64,000 bases of DNA, taken from the NCBI RefSeq assembly GCF_040869045.1, contig NC_090320.1, positions 143,924,941 to 143,988,940 of the forward strand. Reading direction: 5' to 3'. This DNA comes from Eurosta solidaginis. Lineage: Eukaryota > Arthropoda > Insecta > Diptera > Tephritidae. Positions 35,303 through 46,194 of this stretch are shown here, in pieces; the stretch's first letter is position 1, and each line of letters opens with the position of its first letter. Below the pieces are notes generated by a model, which saw only the letters and a list, made by a program, of their open reading frames with translations, was not told the origin of the DNA and ran no database searches. Both the position numbers and the translations under genes were made by a program.

Positions 35303-35575
35303 ATGGCTTGGTGGACAAAGATTGCGCAAGGCATCATGATAGTGATAGTCGGATACGAACTAGGGAAAGAAAGCTCTGAAACAGCAGATAACAAGATAAT
35401 AAAGTATGAGCCATCAACTAAGGTAGATACAGAAAATACTCCGAACATTCCAGATGTTTGGTTAGCAGTTATAGGTTGTGTATTCATGCTATTGATCTTC
35501 ACAATAGCTATGATGCTCAAAAACTATATGAAGCACAACTTTAGGCAGGTAAAACCCGCCACAAATCGTATCTAA
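35303..35575 (+). CDS. Small ORF in LTR-C: predicted two-segment membrane protein
   Basis: 90 residues. An N-terminal hydrophobic stretch (WTKIAQGIMIVIVGYEL, about 4-20), an acidic polar middle (GKESSETADNK and onward), then a strong membrane-spanning segment (WLAVIGCVFMLLIFTIAMML, about 52-71) followed by basic residues (KNYMKHNFRQVK), suggesting a cytosolic tail. The ATG lies one base after a splice-acceptor-like ttttcag, so the ORF could be reached by splicing. I do not recognise the family. A partial identical copy is at 56415. It is the only frame in LTR-C that looks protein-like. Position 3' within an LTR element would be compatible with an envelope-like or accessory product, but that is inference. 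Confidence 0.45.
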   Translation: MAWWTKIAQGIMIVIVGYELGKESSETADNKIIKYEPSTKVDTENTPNIPDVWLAVIGCVFMLLIFTIAMMLKNYMKHNFRQVKPATNRI

Positions 35576-35681
35576 GAAACACCAGTTTTTGCAACCCATT
35601 ACCTAAACCAAACCCAAAGCTGAGGAAGAGCAATAAACAATTCAAGTAAATCTCAAATAGTAAACCTAAAAATGTCACAGT

Positions 35682-36263
35682 GTAGCATTAACGTCATACC
35701 CACATTATGCTTCATACCCACTGTAACACCCTTGCAATAATACGTATCATGAACTCCAAATATATTTTAGTAATAATCGTATTACAATATTTTCCAACAT
35801 AAATTATTGAACTAACCCAGACGGTTAACTACCATCAATGGAATGCCGAATATGAAACCCTTATCCGTTCACAGCTAATAAATTACTTATTACATACAAC
35901 CCATTATGGGAACTAACTAAAATACTCACATCGATATTCCAACGTTGCGAACAGGCATACAAACTTACAAACTTACGTGTATGCATAGCATTAACCAAAG
36001 TACTCACATTGATCTGCTGACGTAGCTAAATAACATATACAAAACTACATGTATAGAGTCATGCATACAAAACTACATGTATACAAAGACTGTATACAAA
36101 CTTACATGTACTCATACCCCATTTTCAATGTACATATTTTTAGTTATTAGTATTAAGATATTTATGAATGTATAGGTTAAGTAAATTACTATATAAGACA
36201 AAGAATTTATTGAATAAACAGAGATTTAATGTTTGCACATCGAAGTCGTAACTTCTTTTCATT
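35682..36263 (+). repeat. Diverged LTR copy inside LTR-C
   Basis: Starts tgtagcattaacgtcatacc and follows the LTR-C LTR order: 'catcaatggaatgccgaata', ladders of 'acatgtat', 'gtacatatttttagtt', 'aatgtataggttaag', then an end near cttcttttca. Identity to the outer LTRs is clearly lower than between the outer pair. It may be a solo LTR of a related family or the 3' LTR of an ancestral, shorter element. Confidence 0.7.
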
Positions 36264-37667
36264 TTCTCCAAACAGCCCTGCCTAAAGCGAACAGCAAATC
36301 AAAAAAAAAAAAACTTTGCATAAATTCATGTGAATGCTCCTGACAAACATGGTCATGAAGCAATAGGATATTCTGGGACAGTGGAAGTAGGCAAAAACTA
36401 AGAACGAAAAAAAAAAATACAAAACTTTTAAAACCAGCCCATAACAACAAAAGAAAAAATGAAGAAAAAGTCACAAAGAGAACCTATTTAACTATAGAAA
36501 TATTAAAGCGCTATATAAATTTGCAATAAAAGACTAGTCGCGCTCGTTTTCATCTTAGGATAGAAAAATGGTAGCGTAGAAAATTTTTAAGCAACCAGAT
36601 TGTTGAGGAAGTTATTGACTTAGTACAATATTCGACCAGGCATAAAAGAAATGCCGGCAATCCAGGACTTGAAATTTATAAGGAAAACACAGTTGTCCTG
36701 AGGGACAAATTGGTGAAAATAATTGAATATTTACTGCAGTAGGCAAATTTAAAATTATGAAAGTAGTTACCCAAGCTCTCAAAGATCAAATAATTGCACT
36801 AACCAAAGAGGTTGTGTATGTGACAATCGCGGTATAAAAAAAATAAAAATAAATTCTTCATGAAAGTTATGACGATTCTGTCTTGGTGGCCGCCGCAGAA
36901 ATCGCATGACACATACGATCAAAGATATTGCTGGAAAATAGGGAAATTATCGAAAATATAAAAAGAACATTTAAAGATACGAAAAATTTTTGCACCCACT
37001 GTACTTTCCACTTATCCATTAATAGAACTACTACCAATACATAGCTACCCCGCTCTTCCGTCACAACCCCTCTATTGTCTATGCAATTTATTACAGATTT
37101 ACCTTATTAAGAATGAAAAAAAAAAATGTCAAGTGAAAATAATATGCGGAATTAGTTTAATAAAATAAAATAAAATAAATGCCTGGGCCGCATAAGGTCA
37201 TAATTTTACATAGTAGAAAAAATACTTTACTTTAACCCCAATGATTAGAAAATATTCATAGGAAAATATTTTTACTCTAACCCTCGAAAGATAGATAAAC
37301 AATAAAAAAATTTACGGTAACTTATATACGTAGAAAAATTTCGATAGTAAAATAATTTGGTATAATTTAGAAAATAATGATAGGAGTAATAAAGGTAAGG
37401 AAATAATAGTCCATAAGAATAGGCTGAAACCCACTTAAAACATATTTTGACAACTTAAAACATAATCGTAAAATAAGCATTCCAATTTACTCGGTTAGTT
37501 AATAAAAACTTCTAAACACAAGCGGATTTTAAGTTGCACATATTTAAAATCCGGCTGTAAAATAAATAGAATAATAAGTAAAATAATTGTTAAATTTAAA
37601 AAATTTGTATACGTAAAATAATCGTTAAATTTAAAATTTTGAAAAAAGGCTTGTACAAAACATTGTA

Positions 37668-37698
<31 letters not shown>

Positions 37699-38098
37699 TA
37701 AAGTAAAAATAGTAAAAGTATCAAGGTCAGCAAATTAGAAACAAAGCACACAAACTCTTTCACTACCAACACATTTAAAATCCGGCTGTAAAATAAATAG
37801 AATAAGTAAAATAATTGTTAAATTTAAAAAAATTTTATACGTAAAATAATAGTTAAATTTAAAATTTAGAAAAAAGGTTTGTACAAAACATTGTAAAAAA
37901 ACAATATATATATATATATATAATGTAAAAATAATAAAAGTATCAAGGTCAGCAAATTAGAAACAAGGTACACAAACTCTTTCACTACAATATCAAGTAG
38001 TTACAGTAAAATACCAAAATCATTTAAAATGCGAACAAAGAGTCTTATACAATTGTTCACAAAACAATTATATAATCTCCTTTTTCTAAGGCGGATGG
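36264..38098 (+). other. LTR-C interior, non-coding, with a tandem duplication
   Basis: No supported gene. A ~220 bp unit containing 'catttaaaatccggctgtaa', a (TA)n run and 'tatcaaggtcagcaaatta' occurs twice in tandem at about 37542-37985. The rest is A-rich with short unrecognised frames. Confidence 0.6.
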
Positions 38099-38658
38099 TG
38101 TAGCATTATGCGTGATGCCCACCTATGCAATACATTTGCGGCATTGCGCACCATGAACTTCTATGCCAATACATTTTAGTAATAGCATAATCATATTACA
38201 ATATTATGTGACATAAATTACATCGACCTAACACAGCGGTTAGCTAACATCAATGGAATGCCGAATATGAAACCTTTGTCAGTTTCACACATAACAAATT
38301 CTGCTTAGTCACACACTCCGGTCAATACGCTGCCGACCGTCAATGTTAGTTTGTCACCAAAATATTTACAAACAACCAATAATGTGAATTAACCAAATAA
38401 TTATATACAAACATTTTACATGAATATCAATCTGCTGACTTTGCATACAAATCTACATGTATGCATACCATTAATACAAATCTATATGTATGCATACCAC
38501 TATTACAAATGTACATATTTTTAGTTTGTTAGTATCAGGATAATTATGAATGTGTAGGTTAAGAAATTATCTATAAAAGAGAAAGAATTTCTTTAATAAA
38601 TTCAATTGTTGTCAGACATTCTAACTCAAACATTCCTCTTATTAATTCGAACTTTTCA
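38099..38658 (+). repeat. LTR-C 3' LTR
   Basis: 560 bp, collinear with 33600-34157 and differing at scattered sites (for example gcgtgatgcc against gcggcatgcc). The divergence of a few percent is greater than that between the two duplicated blocks, so LTR-C inserted before the block was duplicated. Confidence 0.88.
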
Positions 38659-38937
38659 ACCTTTCATTTGATACCCATATCGTACAAACACATTCTAGAG
38701 TGACCCCTGGTCCACCTTTGTGGCGATATCCCGAAATGGCGTCTACCTATGGAACTATGGCCCACTCCCTTTTAAAATACTCTTTAATACCTTCCATTTG
38801 ATACCCATGTCATACAAACGCATTCCAGGGTTACCCTAGGTTCATTATCCTAAATGGTGATTTTCCCTTATTTTGTCTCCAAGCTCTCAGCTGAGTATGT
38901 AATGTTCGGTTACACCCGAACTTAGCCTTCCTTACTT
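38659..38937 (+). repeat. T-element, right half and terminus
   Basis: The repeat array resumes after LTR-C (acctttcatttgatacc), ends in ctgagtatgtaatgttcgg, a perfect GTTCGG/CCCGAAC stem, and ccttccttacttg. Confidence 0.8.
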
Positions 38938-39833
38938 GTTATACTCAGAGTGCTTTGTACACAGAATATATTAACTTGATTGGATAACTGTTGGTTGTAC
39001 AGGTATAAAGGAATCGAGATAGATATATACTTCCATATATCAAAATCATCAGTGTCGAAAAAAAATTTGATTGAGCCATGTCCGTCCGTCTGTCCGTTTG
39101 TCCGTCCGTTAACACGATAACTTGAGTAAATATTGAGATATCTTCTCCAAATTTGGTACACTAGCCTATCTGGACCCAGAATAGATTGGTATTGAAAATG
39201 AGCGAGAGGTTGCCTTTACTATAAGGAATGCGTTGAAGAAAAATTAACGAAATCGGTTAAGGACCACGCCCACTTTTATATAAAAGATTTTTAAAAGGGT
39301 TGTCGACGATTAAGATAAGCTATATCTTTGCAAAAAAGAGCTTTATATCAATGGTATTTCATTTCCCAAGTGGATTTATAACAATAAATAGGAAAAACTT
39401 CAAATTTTAAAAAATGGGCGTGCCACCGCCCCATTTTATCACTAAGCAATTTTCTATGTTTCGGGAGCCATAACTCGAAGAAAAATTAACGGATCGTAAT
39501 GAAATTGGGTACACAGATTTTCCCTATAGTGGAAAACATTTCTAGTAAAAATAGACGGGATCGGTTAAAGACCACGGCAACTTAGATGTAAAATAAGTTT
39601 AAAAGGGTCGTAGGCTAGAATAATAAGCAATACCTTAGCAAAAAATAGTTTTGCATCAATGATATTTCACTTATCAAGTTTTATTGTAAGAGGAAATGGG
39701 AAAAATTTTTTTTAAACGGGTGTTGCCACGTGTTATGTAGAAAAGTAATTTATCTGAAATGAAATGTGCAATTGAAGCTCACGCTGAGTATATAATGTTC
39801 GGTTACACCCGAACTTAGACACCTTTACTTGTC
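38938..39833 (+). repeat. Second T-element, short form, immediately adjacent
   Basis: Begins ttatactcagagtgctttg, contains the phrases tccgtccgtctgtccgtt, ttgagccatgtccgtccg and accacgcccactttt, and ends gagtatataatgttcggtt with the same stem and a similar ...tttacttg terminus. The two elements abut head to tail. This one lacks the 130 bp array, so the array is an optional internal expansion. Confidence 0.75.
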
Positions 39834-40210
39834 TGCTTACAAACTGTTTAGAAATAAGCGTGAAATAATCGAAACGGCTCGTTGCTTTGAAGCTTATAAA
39901 TGTAAAATTATAAAAAATTTCTAAAAGAAAGCTTTATAAATGTTTCCCAAAACTTTTTATAAATGATAATTTTTATTTCAATAATTTCAGTAATACTATC
40001 AAATACATATGTGTATATACCTAAATATACATATGTACTAATTCTGAATTTCATGCATACATTAAATGAAGGAGAATCCAGGAACGGTTTAAATGCTGCC
40101 ATTCCCTCTCATGAATAAACGTTTAAATATTGACAAATAGTTGACTCGTCTTTGCTCTTGCTTTTCCCTCAAAACTTATAAAATATTTTCTGAAAAAAAT
40201 GTAAATATAT
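39834..40210. other. Unassigned AT-rich spacer
   Basis: No gene or repeat recognised. The 64-codon minus-strand frame at 39908-40102 has no motif. Confidence 0.4.
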
Positions 40211-40550
40211 TGTAACGAATTTATGGATACTCCGCTTATTTTACACCTTCTACTAACGTTAGTATCGCTAAATTGTTGAATCAAAAACTCCAAGATTCAA
40301 TAGTGCAAAATGATCTTTATTAGACTACTTTGAAAATACTCCACAATAACACTTATACTTCGCAACTGACTGATGATTGCATACTTTTGGGAGTATCTCA
40401 GATATATGAATGTGTTTGTGCGTTTCTCTCCGCTGCTTGTATGGACATATGGGTAGACATAATGATTGATTTGTTGGTGTGCATACAAGTCACTGCTTAG
40501 TATCAGCTTAGAGATGATAGTATCCCTTAGTGTTGCTAATATTCGTCACA
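40211..40550 (-). repeat. Solo LTR related to gypsy-B
   Basis: 340 bp beginning TGTAACGAATTTATGG and ending AATATTCGTCACA on the plus strand, with the same 4 bp target duplicate atat on each side (40207-40210, 40551-40554). It shares ends and several internal blocks (aataatgattgat, tagtatcgctaaattgttga) with the gypsy-B LTRs but is less than half as long and diverged. It is the product of LTR-LTR recombination of an older relative. Confidence 0.85.
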
Positions 40551-40947
40551 ATATTTAATACTGAAAACGTTTATATAACGTTTAGCACAGCAAGTTTATT
40601 TTAAGCTACTTTTCAAAAAATTTACAGAAATGCCTGTTGGGTAATGATTCATGAATGAGACGTCATTAATTCAAATTAATGAAATGTATTAGTGGATTTT
40701 TTATGGGAGGCCCGTAAATTGTTTGGTCCCGGGCCCGAATTTTCTCTCTACGGCCCTGATTAGGAATCTGTCAATTTTACAAAATTTTGTTAACTTAAGA
40801 GCGACAAATTCTCCTCTGTTGAAATTACTAAACTAATTTGTTCGCTTGACAAAGAACTCGGTCGAATTAACCATAATTCCATCAATTTCACCGAATCTCC
40901 GTTAAGTCAAGAACAACAGAACCGAGATTTTGATTTTAATATTGATT

Positions 40948-41903
40948 GCGCCTAGTGGCGCAAGTATCGAGATATTCAAGAAAATCATCTTTGTGATCCG
41001 ATTAGGCTCATATTTGGAACACATATTACATACATGAATAGGAAGCGACACATGAACAAAATGGCCGCCAGGTGGTGCAAGGAACGAGATATTCAAAATA
41101 AAATAAATAAATAAAAATTTATAAGTTAAACGGTTTTATTGAAAGAAGTACTTACATTAAGTAATAATAATACTAAAAGATAGAAAATAAAATAATTTAA
41201 AAAATTTTTTTTAGTTAAACGGTTTTATTGAAAACAACACTTACATTAAGTATTAATAATACTACAATATAGAAAATAATTAGGTAGGTCCTAGGTGCTA
41301 GTACCATCACACTCCTCATCAATCTAGGGCGTCGATCAGAAAAATAAATAAAAGTGTTGGGCGCGTGAAATTTCTAAAAACGTGAGGCGTAGCTTAACCT
41401 AATTAAGGTTCAGTTGATCGTACTTATGCATATATGCAAATATTGTTTGTAAAGATATGAGCGGTTGACTATCAATAGAAATTTGGCGATACCCACGCTT
41501 TTATTTATTTTTCTGATCAACGCCCTAGATTGATGAGGAGTGTGATGGTACTAGCACCTAGGACCTACCCAATTATTTTCTATCTTTCAGTATTATTACT
41601 ACTTAATGTAAGTATTGTTTTCAATAAAACCGTTTAACTAAACAAATTTTTTTAAATTATTTTATTTTCTAACTTTTAGTATTATTATTACTTAATGTAA
41701 GTACTTCTTTCAATAAAAACGTTTAACTTATAAATTTTTATTTATTTATTTTATTTTGAATATCTCATTCCTTGCACCACCTGGGGCCCTTTTTTTCATG
41801 TGTCGCTTTCTATTCACGTATGTAATATGTGTTCCAAATATGAGCCTAATCGGACCACAAATATGATTTTCTTGAATATATCGATACTTGCGCCACCAGG
41901 CGG
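40948..41903. repeat. Long foldback: ~405 bp inverted arms around a 143 bp loop
   Basis: The left arm (40948-41354) pairs with the right arm (41498-41903) over their whole length. Both carry, in mirror order, a 'gcaagtatcgagatattc' segment, a 'gttaaacggttttattga' segment present twice per arm, and 'gtgctagtaccatcacactc' at the loop edge. Mismatches are scattered. The outer ~110 bp monomer (containing tcatatttggaacacat) repeats again at about 41904-42010. No ORF is credible. If transcribed it would form a ~400 bp RNA hairpin. Confidence 0.88.
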
Positions 41904-42182
41904 CGATTTTTTCATATGTCGCTTTCTATTCATGTATGTATTATGTGTTCCAAATATGAGCCAAATAGGACCACAAATACGATTTTTTGAAATATTTTGA
42001 TCCATGCGCCACCTATCGGAGTTTTCATATTATTCCATTGTCATCGGGTTCTGAACTATATTCCAAGTTTCAAGCGTCTAGCTTATCGGGAAGTTACTTA
42101 AATTTTAATTACAAAATTCGTTCACAACGGCCGTGCAGCCGGCTTGTCAAGTCAAGCTAAATAAAACCGTTTAAAAATACAA

Positions 42183-42592
42183 TAATTTATAAAGAGAAAT
42201 TATTGCGAATACGTCTCAAACTCATTAAAATTTATGAATGTAATGAACGAAGTGAGGAATCAATCAAAGATCATAACCAACCCAGAGTTCAGGTGATAGT
42301 TGCTGCTTAACCAAAAGCAACAACACAAAAAGCCTTGTGCACGGACTGCCACATAGAAGCAGAATGATTCAGCTGTACTGCATCAAGCAAATAAAATGAA
42401 ATGAAGACAATAAAAGGGAAAAACTGAAGTCAAGTCATATACATACAGACGTAGTGATAGATGGTAGGTCTGTCTCTTTCTAATTAAAAAATTACAAACA
42501 TATCTGAAGAGATCTTTGGCAGGGTCGAAATAGCTATAATGCCAGCCAGTATCTTTAATTCCTTTCAGTTTTTCCATCATATAAAAGTACGA
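42183..42592. mobile_element. TIR element (MITE-like), copy 1, degraded right end
   Basis: Starts taatttataaagagaaatt, closely matching the left terminal repeat of the next element, and is collinear with it throughout (gagttcaggtgatagttgc, agcaacaacacaaaaagc, tcaagcaaataaaatga). It has lost the tRNA-like core and the right inverted end. The two copies are head to tail without spacer. Confidence 0.7.
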
Positions 42593-43056
42593 TAATTTAA
42601 TAAGAGAAATTATTGTGAATAAGTCTCAAAAATTTATGAATATAATAAACAAATAGACGATTAAATCAAAGATCATAAACAACACAGAGTTCAGGTGATA
42701 GTTGCCGCTTAAACAAAAGCAACAACACAAAAAGCTTTGTGCACAGAGTACCACATAGAATCAGAATGATTCAGCTATACTGCATCAAGCAAATAAAATG
42801 AATTAAAACTATCAGAAACATCAAACGGGAAAAACTGAAGCTAAGCCACATATATACAGACTCAGTGATAGCCTAATGGCAGGCCTGCGGGTTTAGAGCG
42901 ATTTTGACGACTCGAGCTCGAATCTCACTATGATGGAGTATACTTTCTTCTGAAAAAATCTTTGTCAGTGTTGAAATAGCGATAATATCAGCCAGTAATT
43001 GCTTACATTTTTATTGAGTTTGAAACATTTTCACAATAATTTCTCTTATTAAATTA
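42593..43056. mobile_element. TIR element (MITE-like), copy 2, with 27 bp perfect ends
   Basis: The left end (42593-42619) and right end (43030-43056) are perfect 27 bp inverted repeats built around ataagagaaattattgtg. The interior is non-coding and carries a tRNA-like block at about 42866-42940. No transposase is present, so mobilisation would need a partner. The superfamily is undetermined. Confidence 0.8.
42866..42940 (+). repeat. tRNA-like block within the TIR element
   Basis: A-box-like 'gtgatagcctaatggcagg' and B-box-like 'gagctcgaatctc' (two mismatches to GGTTCGANTCC) about 40-45 bases apart. It could be a nested tRNA-derived SINE head or a relic. Folding into a full cloverleaf is not evident. 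Confidence 0.45.
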
Positions 43057-45950
43057 CTGATTTTTTTTATTAGGATGGAAAAACTATCACCAATTTACGA
43101 ATGTAAGAAAAAAAAATGTTACAGCAATTTCATCAGCAAATTTTAGGCGCCGCACTATGGGGTAAATTGGAAAAAGCTTTCCAAAATCTAATTTCTCAGC
43201 AGCGGTGAAGGTAAGAGTTATCCAAAAAAAGGCGCTTGAAGGACGAATTTTGGCGATATGAGAAAAGTCGGATATTAGTTTCAGTAATTTAAAACTTAAC
43301 ATTTAAAAACCTTTAAAAACATTCACTTTGCATATTTTTTCTGTGTTTTAAGTGTTAGAAACAAACCGAAATAATTTTTTGTTAAAAATCAATCCTGCTA
43401 TAGATCTAGAGTTGCTGAACTGGAATGCGTAAAACAAAGTACCATTGATTGATTGGTTTTCAGTGCATTTTATATGAGCGAATATTGAACAAATTAACCA
43501 CAAATTCTAAGGAACTCGCGCATATGTATGTAAATTGCACCCAAACGTACTTGGTACTTTCCGCGAAAATTATTCTATTAGCAGATATATTTTTTTACGT
43601 ATTTGTTCGAGTTCAGCAGCTCAAATTATATAATAAATAAATATTTACCAGTGTTTAATCCGTCTACATCCCTATTCAGATGGCGGCGTGCGCCATTGTT
43701 ATGCGCAGCCGGGCGCGGCGAATTGAAAGGCGCCAACACCCACGAATGGCCATCGTAATGAACAAGATGCCAATCGTCAGTCAGTTAATACCAACAAAAA
43801 TTGCAGTTTACTTGCCTACTCAAACCCGCTGTGCAAGAACAACATCAGCAAAATATCTTCTTCAGCTGAATTTACGCTGTTGTTCGCACAGATCGTTGAA
43901 CTTTGCGATACAATTCAACTTACTTCAAAGTAACCTTTTTCTTGCTTGTTAGCATAGAAAAAATTATAATATTCATATGGACATATCTACATACATGTAC
44001 AAATAATTTCAAGTTGCTTTTCCATCCTTCATATTTCTCCACTCAGAGAATATCATACCTGCTTACTCATACTTTCAAGTCGCTCATTTATCTACATTCC
44101 CCAAGCACGTAGAGCTAAGAGAGTACTGTTGATAAAATCTCTTAACCTCTCTCACCTTCGCAATTTTTTACCTTTCATTGCTGCACTCATCCAACACTAC
44201 AATCAAGCGTACTCAGTTCACTACAGAAACGCGACATTGAAGCGACCAAGAAGCAAAACAAAACAAGCTCTGTTTGTAAACAAAAATAGAGTAGCTTCTT
44301 CGACTCACGTGCATACGTTCGCACAAACAAACATATGTATGTACACACGTTTGTATATTGCACATGTAAATTAGTACTTATTCTAGCGCACAAAACTAAG
44401 TTTCAGATATTTTCGCCCCTGTAGATATTTTCCAAATAATATTTATACAGACTTCGAAATATTATTAACTTCTAATATATACATTAATACATATATATAC
44501 CAATAATTTACAAACACACGTGAAAAGTGTTTGAATATTTTTTTATTTTTTGGTCAAACATACAATCAAATTCCGCATTTCGCGGAGTTAAGTCATTTTA
44601 GGAAAAAAAAAAAAAAACACACACACACAAACCCCGCCACCAATTTAATTTCCCTTTTAAATTTCTGTGACACGAAGAGCAATTCCATCTTCTAATTTTG
44701 TGAACGTTCGCTGAGCGTATAAGTATAGATATATTTTTTTTTTGGTGAAAACCCAAAAGTTTGCTTTAAATTCCCCATAGCCCCCTAAAAGTTTCCGAAA
44801 CCGGGACAAAACCAAAATATGGCCCTAAAAAGAAACGGGCAAGGAATGGGCACCATCCCCCCGCCCAAAATCCAAATGAGTTGACCCATCCCCGCAACAA
44901 TGCCTGCAACAATCTCCCCATTTCGGGGCGGAAAAGAACGCCCCAGTACGAAAGAACACCCAAGCGTCATGGAAGTGAAACCCAAGCAAAAACCAAAGAA
45001 GGTACCCATCTGCGCCTGTAGGGTCCAAAAGGCATAAAGAGCGCAATCGTCAGTCAGTTAATATCAGCCGGCAATCGCGGACGCGTTCTTAATATATCAC
45101 TTTATATTTGAATATCTGCATTTATATACCAAGTTTGTGAAAAGTGAACGGTTAAAGTCTAGAATTAATTTCGTTAGTTATTACCAGAAGAAATACAAGA
45201 TGTAAAATTTATAACGTTTTGGAAAAAAGAAAACATAAACCCTTTTTATTTACGGAAAAAGAAGTGTAGCGAAGAGAGGCCACTGAGTTATTCAACCAGT
45301 ATCAAATTTTCCGCATCTCAGAAAGAAATTTGCCTTTCCTGCGTTTTTTTGCTTGATAACTGCTAGAGCTAATGGCCGTGACACAATGACATTTTTCATA
45401 AAGATGCGTTTAACACAAGCTTATGCATTCCAATAACATCGCCACAAACAACCAAGATGTTGCGTTTGTAAATCTGAAGGAACTTCAGACTTGGCAATTG
45501 AAGTTTATTACGCCTTGCTCATTCACATACAAAATTTCGCGAATCACTGTTGTAAACATTCTCCCTATACAACAAAAATACTTGCTAACATATTTTGTGT
45601 CGTATTCGATTCTTATATTGCAGTTTTTAATTGTGAAAAATGTTAGAAAATTTACCAACCAGTGGGAAAAATAATTTCACTTGCAAAGTGTGCCAAAACC
45701 ATTAGCCAAAGCAAATGTCAAATTCTTCTTCTTTAGATTTGCTTCGAACAAAATTGGGGAGTTGGCTACTTTTCAATATCAGATGGCGCCAGTATCGCTC
45801 ATTCTACCATTCTCCATAAAAATACATCCGATCTACTCATAATGCATAAGCATGTGTGAAACTCATCTATATGAAAAACTGCGTATTTGTCAGAGCTATA
45901 ACCGTTGCCGAATAAAAAAAACCATTTATTTTTTTGACCTTTTCCTTAAA
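43057..45950. other. Mostly unassigned stretch with an anomalous A/C-rich segment
   Basis: No frame longer than 90 codons has a recognisable motif. The identical 20-mer caatcgtcagtcagttaata occurs at 43771-43790 and 45044-45063, and each copy contains two initiator-like TCAGT motifs. Positions 44740-45040 are strikingly A/C-rich and T-poor with many CCCC and AAA runs. That removes stop codons and opens three overlapping minus-strand frames. An A15-(CA)n run is at about 44599-44630. This is the part of the window most likely to be unique host sequence (5' exon or promoter), but no gene can be called. Confidence 0.35.
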
Positions 45951-46194
45951 TTTCAATCAATAAAAATCCAAGCAATTGCTTTTTTTATAAGCATTTGCTA
46001 TTTCTAAAAGCAATTGCTCTTTTCATTCAGGATTTGCTTATTTCTATAAGCAATTCCTGAATTCCGAATGAATAAATGAAGCATTTGTTATTTTTAGGTA
46101 GCATTTGCTTACGACTTTTCAAAGTTGCTCTACCCCATGCTAAATTTTTTGTAATTTAGTTTTTATTCGATTTTCCTTCGCGCAACATTTAACT

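Larger units (their letters stand above)
31557..35506. repeat. Duplicated block, copy 1 (partner at 52143-56618)
   Basis: The two blocks are collinear and almost identical across part of gypsy-A gag, its leader, a T-element repeat array and the first 1.9 kb of LTR-C. Copy 1 lacks a 566 bp segment that copy 2 has at 53134-53699. Boundaries do not coincide with any element end, so this is a genomic duplication and not separate transpositions. Confidence 0.9.
33600..38658 (+). mobile_element. LTR-C: 5.06 kb LTR element without gag-pol
   Basis: Direct LTRs (33600-34157 and 38099-38658) begin TGTAGCATTATGCG and end TTTTCA or TTTCA. They are flanked by the 4 bp duplication acct (33596-33599, 38659-38662). 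A primer-binding-like tggcgatcctgccagc follows the 5' LTR and a purine-rich aaggcggatgg precedes the 3' LTR. The 3.9 kb interior has no RT, protease or integrase; its longest frames are 60-100 codons. It is best described as a non-autonomous (LARD-like) element that would rely on another element's enzymes. A primer site similar to gypsy-A hints at that helper. Confidence 0.88.

Noticed and set aside
41800..42005. Small ORFs on both strands with repeated peptide (NMCSKYEPNR-like)
   Set aside because: They arise from the ~110 bp monomer of the foldback region, which is itself non-coding.
44766..45046. Three overlapping 65-74-codon minus-strand ORFs rich in Gly, Phe and Trp
   Set aside because: All three frames are open because the plus strand is T-poor here; none has a motif. 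Compositional artefact.
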